Source of the DNA: an uncultured Anaerolineae bacterium
GTDB taxonomy: Bacteria; Chloroflexota; Anaerolineae; Anaerolineales; Villigracilaceae
Assembly: GCA_903822545.1 (NCBI GenBank)
Contig: CAIJPN010000047.1
Span: forward strand, 1 to 41,819
Direction: 5' to 3'
Length of the DNA: 41,819 nucleotides
Part shown: piece by piece, positions 15,857-23,483 of the stretch
Layout of the letters: every line of letters starts with the position of its first letter
How positions within the stretch are numbered: position 1 is the first letter of the stretch
Translations under genes and position numbers: made by a program
The notes under the pieces: generated by a model
The model's database searches: none
What the model was told of the DNA's origin: nothing
What the model saw: the letters and a program-made list of their open reading frames with translations, nothing else

Positions 15857-16864
15857 ATGGCAGGCTTTTCGAAAGACCTGGGTATTGACCTGGGAACAAT
15901 GTTCACGCGTATCGCCGATGGCACTCAAATCATTGTTGATGAGCCCACCATCGTTGCGATTGAAGTTGCTGACCAGAAGATGGTCGCGGTTGGCAAGGAG
16001 GCGCGCGATATGTATGGGCGCGTGCCTGATACCATCGAAGTCGCCCGCCCGCTTCAAAACGGCGTGATAGCTGATTATGAAATCACCGAAACGCTTTTGC
16101 ATGTATTTCTTAAGCGTACCAGCGGGCTGATCCGCATCTTCAAGCCCAATGTGATGATCTCAGTTCCCTATGGCGTTACCAGCGTTGAAAGCCGTGCCGT
16201 CCATGAAGCTGTACTCCAGGCAGGCGCACGTGAAGCCTACCTCATTCAACAACCCTTGGCGGCCGCACTCGGCGTAGATTTGCCCATCAACTCACCCTCG
16301 GGTAACATGGTAATCTGCCTGGGCGGTGGTTCGACGCAGGCGGCAGTGCTCGCCATGTATGGCATCGTTACTGCTGAAACCTTGCGCGCCGGTGGAATGC
16401 AACTTGACGAGGCCATCGTCACCTATGTGCGCCGCAAGTATGGCGTTATCATTTCTGAAGTCACTGCCGAGCAGCTAAAGATTAAAATCGGCGCGGCAGT
16501 ACCCCAGGATACTGAGCAAAGCATGGAAGTCCAGGGGCAGGATCAGGTGACGGGGCTACCTCGCCCTGTGACGTTGACCACCAGCGAGATGGTGGAGGCC
16601 CTGCAAGAGCCGCTCAAGCAGATTGCCGAAACCTGTCGCCGCGTTCTCGAAAAAACGCCCCCGGAACTGGTTTCAGACATCATCGATCGGGGCATGGCCC
16701 TCACCGGCGGCGGCGCGCTCCTGCGCGGCATAGACAAGCTGCTCACCAAAACCCTGGGCATCCCTGCCTACCTGGTGGATAACCCCCTGACCTGTGTGGC
16801 TGAGGGGGCCGCCAAAGCCCTGCCCATGTATCCACACCTGCGCCGCAGCCTGCCACCCGTTTAA
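15857..16864 (+). CDS. mreB: MreB-like actin homologue
   Basis: 335 residues, the usual MreB length. Actin-fold phosphate loops: KDLGIDLGTMFTRIA at the N-terminus, CLGGGSTQAAV in the middle, GMALTGGGALLRGI near the C-terminus, plus ARPLQNGVIADYE and VSVESRAV-type motifs. MreB assembles membrane-bound filaments that direct cell-wall synthesis. Here the first loop has TMFTRIA where MreB usually has TANTLVY, so this is a divergent paralogue. The gene starts 9 nt after atpC and is probably co-transcribed with the F1 genes; no mreC or mreD follows, only a terminator. Confidence 0.85.
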   Translation: MAGFSKDLGIDLGTMFTRIADGTQIIVDEPTIVAIEVADQKMVAVGKEARDMYGRVPDTIEVARPLQNGVIADYEITETLLHVFLKRTSGLIRIFKPNVMISVPYGVTSVESRAVHEAVLQAGAREAYLIQQPLAAALGVDLPINSPSGNMVICLGGGSTQAAVLAMYGIVTAETLRAGGMQLDEAIVTYVRRKYGVIISEVTAEQLKIKIGAAVPQDTEQSMEVQGQDQVTGLPRPVTLTTSEMVEALQEPLKQIAETCRRVLEKTPPELVSDIIDRGMALTGGGALLRGIDKLLTKTLGIPAYLVDNPLTCVAEGAAKALPMYPHLRRSLPPV

Positions 16865-16885
16865 AGTTTCCCCCATGTCTTTTGG

Positions 16886-16948
16886 CCGCCGACAACTTTT
16901 GCTGACCCATCACACCTGGCTTGGCGAAGTGTTCGGCGGTCTTTTTTT
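16886..16948 (+). terminator. Terminator of the atp-mreB operon
   Basis: CCGCCGA (16886-16892) pairs with TCGGCGG (16933-16939), followed by TCTTTTTTTT. The loop is long, about 40 nt, and contains TGGCTTGGCGAAG. Confidence 0.65.
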
Positions 16949-16966
16949 TCACCGGAGGATGATCCT

Positions 16967-17773
16967 ATGAATAACAAACCCCTGAATCTCCCTGACCGCT
17001 TCAGTGAAGTTTATGGCCTGGGGCAACCTGTGGCTTACCATCCGGCTACAGCGGCCAATGGTTGGGTGAGCCTGTTTTTTGGCGTGCTATTCCTGGGTGG
17101 TGGAGGCTTGCTGGCGATTTATGCCTTTTTCTTCGCAGCTGAAAAAGCTGCAACATATGGTCCGGCAGTTTACCAGGATAACCTGTGGCCATTCCTCATC
17201 CTGGGGGGGATTGGATTGCTGGTTGGGGTTGGATTGTTGCTCAACGGCATCTTCAATTGGGGCAAAGCAGCCGTGGCCTACGAAAAGGGGTTGGCCTACT
17301 ATGCCCTCAAGGGCGGATTAAAAATCTGGCAGTGGGCGGAGGTCGATAAGTTTTTTTCCTCCATCACCAAACATTACACCAACGGCATTTACACTGGCAC
17401 TACCTATATCTACACCCTGCAAAAGAGCGATGGCGAAAAGCTGGTGCTGAATAACGCCCTGAAACAGGTGGAGCAGTTGGGCAACTTTATCATCCAGAAT
17501 GCGGCTCCCATTCAATACGATAAAATCGTCGCCGCCATTCGCTCCGGGCAGACGGTGACCCTCGGGCCGGTCTCCATCAGCTCGCAAATGCTTGGGATCG
17601 GCAAAAAAACATATCCCTGGGATGAAATCGAACAGTTCAACATCCAAAACGGGTTTATCAACATCAAAAAGAAGGGTGGCGGATGGTTTAGCGGCGCCAG
17701 CGCCCCGGCTTCGGCCATCCCCAACCTGAACGCATTACTGGCAGTTATCAATCAGGTGATTGGCATCAAATAA
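16967..17773 (+). CDS. Membrane protein of unknown function, possibly DUF6585-like
   Basis: 268 residues. After a short N-terminal segment (FSEVYGLGQPVAYHP) come two hydrophobic helices, about residues 33-55 and 70-95. The soluble C-terminal half is rich in beta-strand: GLAYYALKGGLKIWQWAEVDKFF, TTYIYTLQKSDGEKLVLNNALK, then KTYPWDEIEQFNIQNGFINIKKKGG. Two PH-like repeats are plausible. GGAGG lies 8 nt before the ATG. It stands alone between two terminators. I cannot name a function. Confidence 0.6.
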   Translation: MNNKPLNLPDRFSEVYGLGQPVAYHPATAANGWVSLFFGVLFLGGGGLLAIYAFFFAAEKAATYGPAVYQDNLWPFLILGGIGLLVGVGLLLNGIFNWGKAAVAYEKGLAYYALKGGLKIWQWAEVDKFFSSITKHYTNGIYTGTTYIYTLQKSDGEKLVLNNALKQVEQLGNFIIQNAAPIQYDKIVAAIRSGQTVTLGPVSISSQMLGIGKKTYPWDEIEQFNIQNGFINIKKKGGGWFSGASAPASAIPNLNALLAVINQVIGIK

Positions 17774-17784
17774 CCGCTGCAATC

Positions 17785-17820
17785 AAAGCCTCCGTTTTCC
17801 AGCGAAAACGGAGGCTTTTT
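17785..17820 (+). terminator. Rho-independent terminator
   Basis: 14-bp perfect stem AAAGCCTCCGTTTT / AAAACGGAGGCTTT, 6-nt loop, then TT. Confidence 0.9.
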
Positions 17821-17881
17821 GTTTTTCCGGGCAGATTTCTACTGCACGAACTCCAACGCGAGAAAAACCGTCAGAGTTGAG

Positions 17882-17887
17882 TATAAT
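17882..17887 (+). promoter_or_regulatory. -10 box of the two-component operon
   Basis: TATAAT about 60 nt before the response-regulator ATG, in an AT-rich stretch; no convincing -35 hexamer. Confidence 0.4.
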
Positions 17888-17946
17888 TTATTATAGATAA
17901 GAATAAATTTTGGGACATCATCTAGCTGACAATATTGGAGAATCTT

Positions 17947-18624
17947 ATGAATGAGCGAATTTTGATTATCGAAGATGACCAGGCTATTTTGCGCCTTATC
18001 CAACGCGGCCTGTCATACGAAGGCTACCATGTCGATACTGCTGTTGACGGGCGCGCTGGCCTAAACCTGGCCCGCGACCGTAGCCCTGATCTCGTTATTC
18101 TCGATTGGATGCTGCCCGGCATGGATGGGCTGGAAGTCTGCCACCGCATTCGCATGGGCGGCAATACACCGGTGCTGATGCTGACCGCCAAAGATACCAT
18201 TCAGGATCGTGTACAGGGCCTGGATGCTGGCGCAGACGACTACATGGTCAAACCATTCAATTTGGATGAACTGCTGGCGCGCATCCGCGCCCTGCTGCGC
18301 CGCACCCAGCCCGAACGCATCCAGGTGCTTAAATTTGCCGACCTGACCCTCGATACCGGCTCCCGCCAGGCCATCCGCGCCGGGAAACTTGTTCAATTGA
18401 CCGCCAAAGAATACGAATTGCTCGAACTCTTCATGCGCCACCCGCGCCAGGTGCTCAAACGTGATACCATTTTTGAGCGCGTCTGGGAGTACGATTTCGG
18501 CGGCGAAAGCAACGTCCTCGAAGTCTACATTCGCTACCTGCGCCAGAAACTCGAATTCGACGATCTGCCGCGCCTGATCCACACCGTGCGCGGCGTGGGC
18601 TACGTCATGCGCGAAGAACCATAA
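17947..18624 (+). CDS. Two-component response regulator, OmpR/PhoB family
   Basis: 225 residues. The receiver domain has acidic pair EDD (9-11), phospho-acceptor Asp53 in [18 protein letters not shown] and the Lys of DDYMVKPF. The C-terminal winged helix has [30 protein letters not shown] and ends [10 protein letters not shown]. It binds DNA once phosphorylated by the kinase encoded 29 nt downstream. The ATG at 17947 with GGAG 6 nt upstream is preferred over a TTG at 17935. Confidence 0.94.
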   Translation: MNERILIIEDDQAILRLIQRGLSYEGYHVDTAVDGRAGLNLARDRSPDLVILDWMLPGMDGLEVCHRIRMGGNTPVLMLTAKDTIQDRVQGLDAGADDYMVKPFNLDELLARIRALLRRTQPERIQVLKFADLTLDTGSRQAIRAGKLVQLTAKEYELLELFMRHPRQVLKRDTIFERVWEYDFGGESNVLEVYIRYLRQKLEFDDLPRLIHTVRGVGYVMREEP

Positions 18625-18642
18625 ACATCCACTCACCTTTCG

Positions 18643-18676
18643 GAATACGCAATATGGCCAGCCGTATTGCGTATTC
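18643..18676 (+). repeat. Hairpin of 7-bp words over the kinase start codon
   Basis: GAATACGCAATA (18643-18654) pairs perfectly with TATTGCGTATTC (18665-18676), loop 10 nt. It reads as AATACGC and AATATGG followed by CCGTATT and GCGTATT, 7-bp words in inverted orientation. The ATG at 18654 lies at the stem-loop boundary. Confidence 0.7.
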
Positions 18677-20063
18677 TCTTTTCAAACCCATGTCCCTACG
18701 AGCCCGACTCACCCTCCTTTACGCCACCCTGTTGGGTGGCATCATCCTGTTGTTTGGCGTGTTGACCTACCTGCTGATCAGCGCCCAACTGCTCGGGCAG
18801 ATTGACAGCACGCTCGAACAAACCATCCAGGGGGTCGTTCAAAATGCCCGTATCGACCCGGTTGGCGAAGTCAACGTCATCACCCTGCCCACACTCGAAT
18901 TCACCACCAACGTCTATCTCCAATTGTGGGATCGGGAAGGGAATCTCACCCAATCTTCCCCCGCCATTCGGAATTTTAGCCAACCCCTCGACCCGCTCCG
19001 CCTGAAAGCATCCGCCCCGACATTTGCTTCCGTTTCGATAGAAACGGCCCACCTGAGAGTGCTCACCACCCCCCTAATGGTTGGCAACCGCCAGATCGGC
19101 ACATTGCAGGCCGCCTTCAACCTGTCGCTGGCCGATAGCATCATCAACAACCTGCTGACCATCGTCATCGCCCTGACGGTCACCTCCATGCTATTGGCGG
19201 CGGGCGCATCCTGGCTGAGCATTGGGCAGGCCCTGGCCCCGCTCGAAACCGTTACCGAAACTGCTGCCCAGATCACCCGCGCCGATGACCTGTCGCGCCG
19301 CATCCAATACAGCGGTCCGCCCGGTGACGAGATTGGCACACTCATCCGTGCCTTCAATCGCACCCTGGCGCGGTTGGAAACCCTGTTCACCTCCCAGCAG
19401 CGCTTCCTTGCTGATGTCAGTCACGAACTGCGCACCCCCCTGACAGTCATCAAAGGCAATGCCGACCTGATCCGCCGTTTTGGCGCAGACGATGAGTCGC
19501 TCGACTCAATCAAAGATGAAGCTGACCGGTTAACGCGCATGGTCGGTGACCTCTTGCTGCTGGCACAGGCCGAATCGGGCAAGCTGCCGCTCAACCTGAA
19601 AGCGGTTGAATTCGATGCCTTGCTGACGGATGTTTTTCAGGATATGCGCGTGCTGGCCGGAGAAAAAGTCCGGCTCAAGCTGACAGAGATCGACGAAGCC
19701 CAGGTGAACGGCGATAAAGACCGGCTGCGGCAGGTGCTCATCAACCTGATCTCCAATGCCATCCACTACACCCCCCAGGGTGGGGAGGTGGCTGTCAGCC
19801 TGTCCAAAGCTGGCGATATGGCCCGTTTCATCGTCCGCGACACTGGCCCAGGCATCCCGGCCAAAGATCTGCCGCACATCTTCGACCGGTTCTACCGCAC
19901 TGAAAAAGCCCGCACCCGTTCCAAAACCAGCGGATTTGGCCTGGGATTGTCCATTGTCAACGCCATTGTGGATCATCACGGTGGGCAAATTGATGTGGAT
20001 TCGGTTGAAGGTAAAGGAACCACCTTCACGGTTTTGCTGCCGCTGTACGAGGAAGAATCGTAA
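18654..20063 (+). CDS. Two-component sensor histidine kinase
   Basis: 469 residues. Two membrane helices (LTLLYATLLGGIILLFGVLTYLLI and LLTIVIALTVTSMLLAAGASWL) flank an extracytoplasmic sensor region of about 120 residues. HAMP linker, H-box FLADVSHELRTPLTVI, N-box LINLISNAIHYTP, G-boxes RDTGPGIP and GFGLGLSIV. It pairs with the upstream regulator. The true start may be ATG 18690 (MSLRARLTLLYATLLGG, a usual kinase beginning), since ATG 18654 lies in a repeat hairpin and lacks a clear ribosome-binding site; both are in frame, 12 codons apart. Confidence 0.92.
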   Translation: MASRIAYSLFKPMSLRARLTLLYATLLGGIILLFGVLTYLLISAQLLGQIDSTLEQTIQGVVQNARIDPVGEVNVITLPTLEFTTNVYLQLWDREGNLTQSSPAIRNFSQPLDPLRLKASAPTFASVSIETAHLRVLTTPLMVGNRQIGTLQAAFNLSLADSIINNLLTIVIALTVTSMLLAAGASWLSIGQALAPLETVTETAAQITRADDLSRRIQYSGPPGDEIGTLIRAFNRTLARLETLFTSQQRFLADVSHELRTPLTVIKGNADLIRRFGADDESLDSIKDEADRLTRMVGDLLLLAQAESGKLPLNLKAVEFDALLTDVFQDMRVLAGEKVRLKLTEIDEAQVNGDKDRLRQVLINLISNAIHYTPQGGEVAVSLSKAGDMARFIVRDTGPGIPAKDLPHIFDRFYRTEKARTRSKTSGFGLGLSIVNAIVDHHGGQIDVDSVEGKGTTFTVLLPLYEEES

Positions 20064-20078
20064 AGGTCAGGGCAATAT

Positions 20079-20125
20079 CCTGCCAATAAAAAACTCGCCG
20101 GTTGAGCGAGTTTTTTATTGGCAGG
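20079..20125. terminator. Bidirectional terminator between convergent genes
   Basis: 19-bp perfect stem (20079-20097 with 20107-20125), 9-nt loop; the A6/T6 tracts lie within the stem, so it can terminate both the kinase operon and the minus-strand regulator. Confidence 0.85.
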
Positions 20126-20136
20126 TGAGTTTTTTG

Positions 20137-20835
20137 TTAATTCCAGGGTTGTGCCCATTGTTGCAGCACTTCAGGGTCGACGATGGCAATACGCCGGTTT
20201 TCCATCTGGATGGCGCCACTGCGTTCCAATTCGCGCAGGGAGCGCGCTACCACCTCGCGGACGGTTCCCAACCGCGCTGCCAGCTGATCCTGTGTCCAGC
20301 GTGAGCCGCCCTCGCCGCTCAATTCATCTGCCGGGATTTCGCCGATCAGCCGGGCCAGGCGGTTCGTGACCTGGAAGAAGGCCATTTCGCTGGCAATGCG
20401 CACCAGGTGACGCATCATGCGCGCCAGGTTTTCGATCGTTTTCTCCATAAAGTCTGGGTCGCGGGTGATCAGACTGCGCACTGCCCCGGCTTCGATGATC
20501 CAGACTGTGCTGAACTCCAGCGCCTCCACGTTGACCGGGTTGGCGCCGCCATCGAAGACCGGCACTTCGTTGCAGGTTTCACCCTCCTGTAAAACGCGGA
20601 TGATGTGCTGGCGTCCGCTGGGCGAAACGCGGAAGAGTTTGACGCTGCCAGTCTGGATGATGTGCAGCCCGGCGCAGGCATCGCCTTCCCAGAAGAGCAC
20701 CTCGCCACGCTGGAAGCGCCGCAGGCTCATGGAAGGCATTAGTTCGCGCAGGGAAATCTCAGATAAGCCCTGGAAGTAAGGGTTGTTTTGCAACGTTTTG
20801 AGTTTTTCTTCCGGGGCGATTTTTACACTTTGCAT
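20137..20835 (-). CDS. Crp/Fnr-family transcription regulator
   Basis: 232 residues. The cyclic-nucleotide-binding-like beta roll covers about residues 18-130 (FQGLSEISLRELMPSM, RFQRGEVLFWEGDACAGLHIIQTGSVKLFR, VLQEGETCNEVPVFDGG). A dimerisation helix and C-terminal winged helix follow (LSGEGGSRWTQDQLAARLGTVREVVARSLRELERSG), with recognition-helix TVREVVARSL. The Fnr-type N-terminal cysteine cluster is absent. The phosphate-cassette Arg-Ser is not clear, so the ligand is unknown. It is last in a minus-strand run, 8 nt after the phosphoribosyltransferase gene, and is probably co-transcribed with it. Confidence 0.9.
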   Translation of the reverse strand: MQSVKIAPEEKLKTLQNNPYFQGLSEISLRELMPSMSLRRFQRGEVLFWEGDACAGLHIIQTGSVKLFRVSPSGRQHIIRVLQEGETCNEVPVFDGGANPVNVEALEFSTVWIIEAGAVRSLITRDPDFMEKTIENLARMMRHLVRIASEMAFFQVTNRLARLIGEIPADELSGEGGSRWTQDQLAARLGTVREVVARSLRELERSGAIQMENRRIAIVDPEVLQQWAQPWN

Positions 20836-20843
20836 GCTAATCC

Positions 20844-21362
20844 TTACAGCCGGTCACCTGCGCCAAGCAGGATGCGGTCGGAGCCGCGATCCACTTCCCA
20901 GGGGTAGATGATGCGCGCATCGGTGACATCGGCATAATAATCGGGGCGGGCGCTGCCAAACAGGCTGCGGTGGGGGTTGTAGTGCAGTACGCAGGTTTGG
21001 GGGAAGCCTCCTGCCGCTGAAACGCGATTTTTGACGGCGGTGATGGTGCGCCCGGAGCCCCAGACATCATCCACGATGAGTACGGAGCGGCTAATCAGTT
21101 TGTCATCTGCCGGGAATTGTATGAATTGGGGCCAGACCATCAGTTTTTGATCTCGGCTTTGTTCGAAGGGGAAGTCTACGGCGGCGGTGAGGATGTGGGT
21201 GATGCCCATCGCTTCGGCTAACATGCCGCCGGGTATGATGCCGCCGCGGGTGATGAGTACCATGGCGTTGAATTCGTGCGCGAATTGGGGGATGAGTTTG
21301 TCGATGAGTTGGTCGACTTCATCCCAGGAAAGGAAGGAGCGGCGGGGAACTGGTGGTTGCAT
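20844..21362 (-). CDS. Purine-type phosphoribosyltransferase
   Basis: 172 residues. The PRPP-binding motif VLIVDDVWGSGRTI and an early LITRGGIIPGGMLAEAMG loop identify a type I phosphoribosyltransferase. The overall layout fits the hypoxanthine/xanthine-guanine PRTase group, which salvages free purine bases into nucleotides. The C-terminal IIYPWEVDRG is the hood-like substrate segment. Base specificity cannot be read from sequence. It starts 3 nt after the membrane-protein gene and is followed after 8 nt by the Crp-family regulator. Confidence 0.8.
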   Translation of the reverse strand: MQPPVPRRSFLSWDEVDQLIDKLIPQFAHEFNAMVLITRGGIIPGGMLAEAMGITHILTAAVDFPFEQSRDQKLMVWPQFIQFPADDKLISRSVLIVDDVWGSGRTITAVKNRVSAAGGFPQTCVLHYNPHRSLFGSARPDYYADVTDARIIYPWEVDRGSDRILLGAGDRL

Positions 21363-21365
21363 GGG

Positions 21366-22253
21366 TTAGTTCCCTAGGACTGCGGCGAGTGGGGCCGGGG
21401 CCGGGATGTTGGCGTTTGTTCCGGCGCGTTCGACATCGCGTGCCCAGAGATACAGGCAGGTGTGGTAGGCGATGGATGTGTATGAGCTGATGATGTTGGC
21501 GATCATGATGAAAATTGAGGCGATGAATACACCCAGTATAACGGCGAACACGATGAGGGGCAGGTTTTCTCCGGCCAGGGAAATGATCGGGTAGGCGATG
21601 CCCAGGCCGAGCAGGATTCCGCCCAGGCCGAGCACAAATCCAATCAAACCGGTGATCCAGTTGACGCCTACCATGCTGACGCCAATCAGCAGCAGGTTGT
21701 TTTTGACCAGGTAGGTGGCGCGCTTGAGGCCGTCTTTCAGGTTGACATCTTCGATGACCATGATGGGCAGGACAAGGAAGGTGGCTTCGGTCCAGAGTGA
21801 GTCGATCAGCCCGGCGATGGCCTCGCGGATGGGGTTGCGCTGGCGGCTGTTGCCTTTGATGATGTTTTTGATAACGTTGACCAGGGTGGATGCGGCTGCC
21901 AGGGAGAGGATGTCGAGCCAATCTCGTTGGACGATTTGCCAGGCTTTTTCCATTTTCCCGTCACCTTCGGAGATGTAGCCGTAGATGAGGTAGATGGTCA
22001 TTGCTGAGAAGATGTAGGTGACGGCGTATTGGACGAAGAGTAATATTGCGCCCATGATGCCGAGGATGAGTTGGGCGAAGCTGCCATCGGTGCCGAGGAT
22101 GAAGGCTGCCAGCCCGATGGGAATGGTGCCAATAATTGAGACGACCAGCCCAACCAGTAAGGCGTAGATGGATGGTTTGATCAGGTCTCGGTCGGCCATT
22201 GCCATTTTCCAGGATTGGGTGAGAAAGGCCCACCCGCGTGAAACCGATTGCAT
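21366..22253 (-). CDS. Polytopic membrane protein, possibly DUF6159-like
   Basis: 295 residues with about five to six hydrophobic helices (IYALLVGLVVSIIGTIPIGLAAFIL, LILGIMGAILLFVQYAVTYIFSA, LIGVSMVGVNWITGLIGFVLGLGGILLGLGI, LIVFAVILGVFIASIFIMIANII). The N-terminus reads RGWAFLTQSWKMAMADRDLIK and a cytoplasmic loop EEATFLVLPIMVIEDVN-like segment lies centrally. The motif ending YLWARDVERAG is cytoplasmic. The family guess is uncertain and no activity can be assigned. Overlapping context: tightly followed by the phosphoribosyltransferase gene. Confidence 0.6.
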   Translation of the reverse strand: MQSVSRGWAFLTQSWKMAMADRDLIKPSIYALLVGLVVSIIGTIPIGLAAFILGTDGSFAQLILGIMGAILLFVQYAVTYIFSAMTIYLIYGYISEGDGKMEKAWQIVQRDWLDILSLAAASTLVNVIKNIIKGNSRQRNPIREAIAGLIDSLWTEATFLVLPIMVIEDVNLKDGLKRATYLVKNNLLLIGVSMVGVNWITGLIGFVLGLGGILLGLGIAYPIISLAGENLPLIVFAVILGVFIASIFIMIANIISSYTSIAYHTCLYLWARDVERAGTNANIPAPAPLAAVLGN

Positions 22254-22342
22254 TGTTCCTCCAGGTTGAATAATGTATGAACTGGCGCTTTCCCTGAACT
22301 GGTTTTCTCTCTTGGCTGATTCCCAGGCTGGGTGTTGGTCAG

Positions 22343-23428
22343 TTAGTAATTGTCTGGCACATCGATTGGTTCGATGGATAGCAGGGTCTTTGTACGGGGA
22401 AGATAATAAGCGCGATAGGTCAATCCGTCAATCAGGGCGTTGTAGGCTGTATGTTTCACCTGGAATTTTAGCTCGTTGATGATGTAATAGTAATAGGTGT
22501 GGCTGGAACGGCCAGATGAGCGCACTTCGCTGTGTTTGCGCGCCGGGGCGGTGACTTGCTCGATCTTTGCGCTGAAAATATCCATTAAGTAGCGCGCCAT
22601 AAAAATGATGCCGAAGATGGCGATACCGCCAAAAACGAGCAGGATGATCAGGAATGGCGCCAGATCGGCCAGTGAGAAGCTCAGGTTTTTTGTTGTGTTT
22701 AAGAAAAGCATTGGCCCAAGCATCACGAGTGTGATCGGGAGCAAAACCAGGCCGGGGGCGGTTTTGGTGATCAGCAGGTGGTTGCGTTGTTCTGATGGGA
22801 TTTCGCCGCGCTGGTTCGCTTGCAGGGTTTCTTCGGTGAAGTTGTTGGCCTGTGCCAGGATGTGCCGCAATGAAGTTTTAACGGCCTGTTCGTTGATTGC
22901 GCCGAATTGTTCGGCCGAGAGCACCACCTCGCTTTCATCCAGGTAATAGATGGCGTAGTGCTGCCCCGGCAGCAGCCCGCCGGTGTTGCGCGAGGGTGGC
23001 AGGAGCAATTGGCGCTCGCCAGCCTGAATGTAGTAGCCTTTTTTGCGCTCAAAGGCCAGTTCACCAGATGTCTGGCGTACTGCCTGGTTGCGCAGATCGC
23101 GGTTGATGGCTGGTGCGCGCCGCAGCAACCCGCTTGCGCTGGCGAGGAAGCCGAATACGATGAGCATGATCAGGATGATGGGGATCAGCAGGAAGGGCAG
23201 GCTGCTGCCCGGTGCGCGGTTGGTGTTGAAGAACAGGCTGGCATTGAGCAAGAGGAGCGGGATGAAGACCAGTAAGATGATCAGGGAGGTTAACATCAAT
23301 GGCTGCCACATGGATTGTGCCAGGCGCTTTTTTTGGGTCTCGGTGATCTGCCCCTGGCGATTGGCGGCCAAGTCTGCCGGGTCGAGCAGGTTGATGGTGT
23401 TTTGGCGGTTGAAAATTTGATTGAACAT
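22343..23428 (-). CDS. Membrane protein of unknown function
   Basis: 361 residues with four predicted hydrophobic helices in two pairs: LMLTSLIILLVFIPLLLLNA and LPFLLIPIILIMLIVFGFLAS near the N-terminus, then LVLLPITLVMLGPMLFL and LIILLVFGGIAIFGIIFMARYL in the second half. Between the pairs lies a soluble part with GYYIQAGERQLLLPP and HYAIYYLDESEVVLSAEQ. The C-terminal tail has SHTYYYYIINELKFQV and TYRAYYLPRTKTLLSIEP, a beta-rich signature. The C-terminal wording is reminiscent of the protein at 16967-17773, but no homology can be claimed by eye. It lies 55 nt downstream of priA. Confidence 0.6.
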   Translation of the reverse strand: MFNQIFNRQNTINLLDPADLAANRQGQITETQKKRLAQSMWQPLMLTSLIILLVFIPLLLLNASLFFNTNRAPGSSLPFLLIPIILIMLIVFGFLASASGLLRRAPAINRDLRNQAVRQTSGELAFERKKGYYIQAGERQLLLPPSRNTGGLLPGQHYAIYYLDESEVVLSAEQFGAINEQAVKTSLRHILAQANNFTEETLQANQRGEIPSEQRNHLLITKTAPGLVLLPITLVMLGPMLFLNTTKNLSFSLADLAPFLIILLVFGGIAIFGIIFMARYLMDIFSAKIEQVTAPARKHSEVRSSGRSSHTYYYYIINELKFQVKHTAYNALIDGLTYRAYYLPRTKTLLSIEPIDVPDNY

Positions 23429-23483
23429 TGGGCAACATCCAGGCGTTGGGATGGTTTTTATAACCCAGCGGCATTATTAAGCA

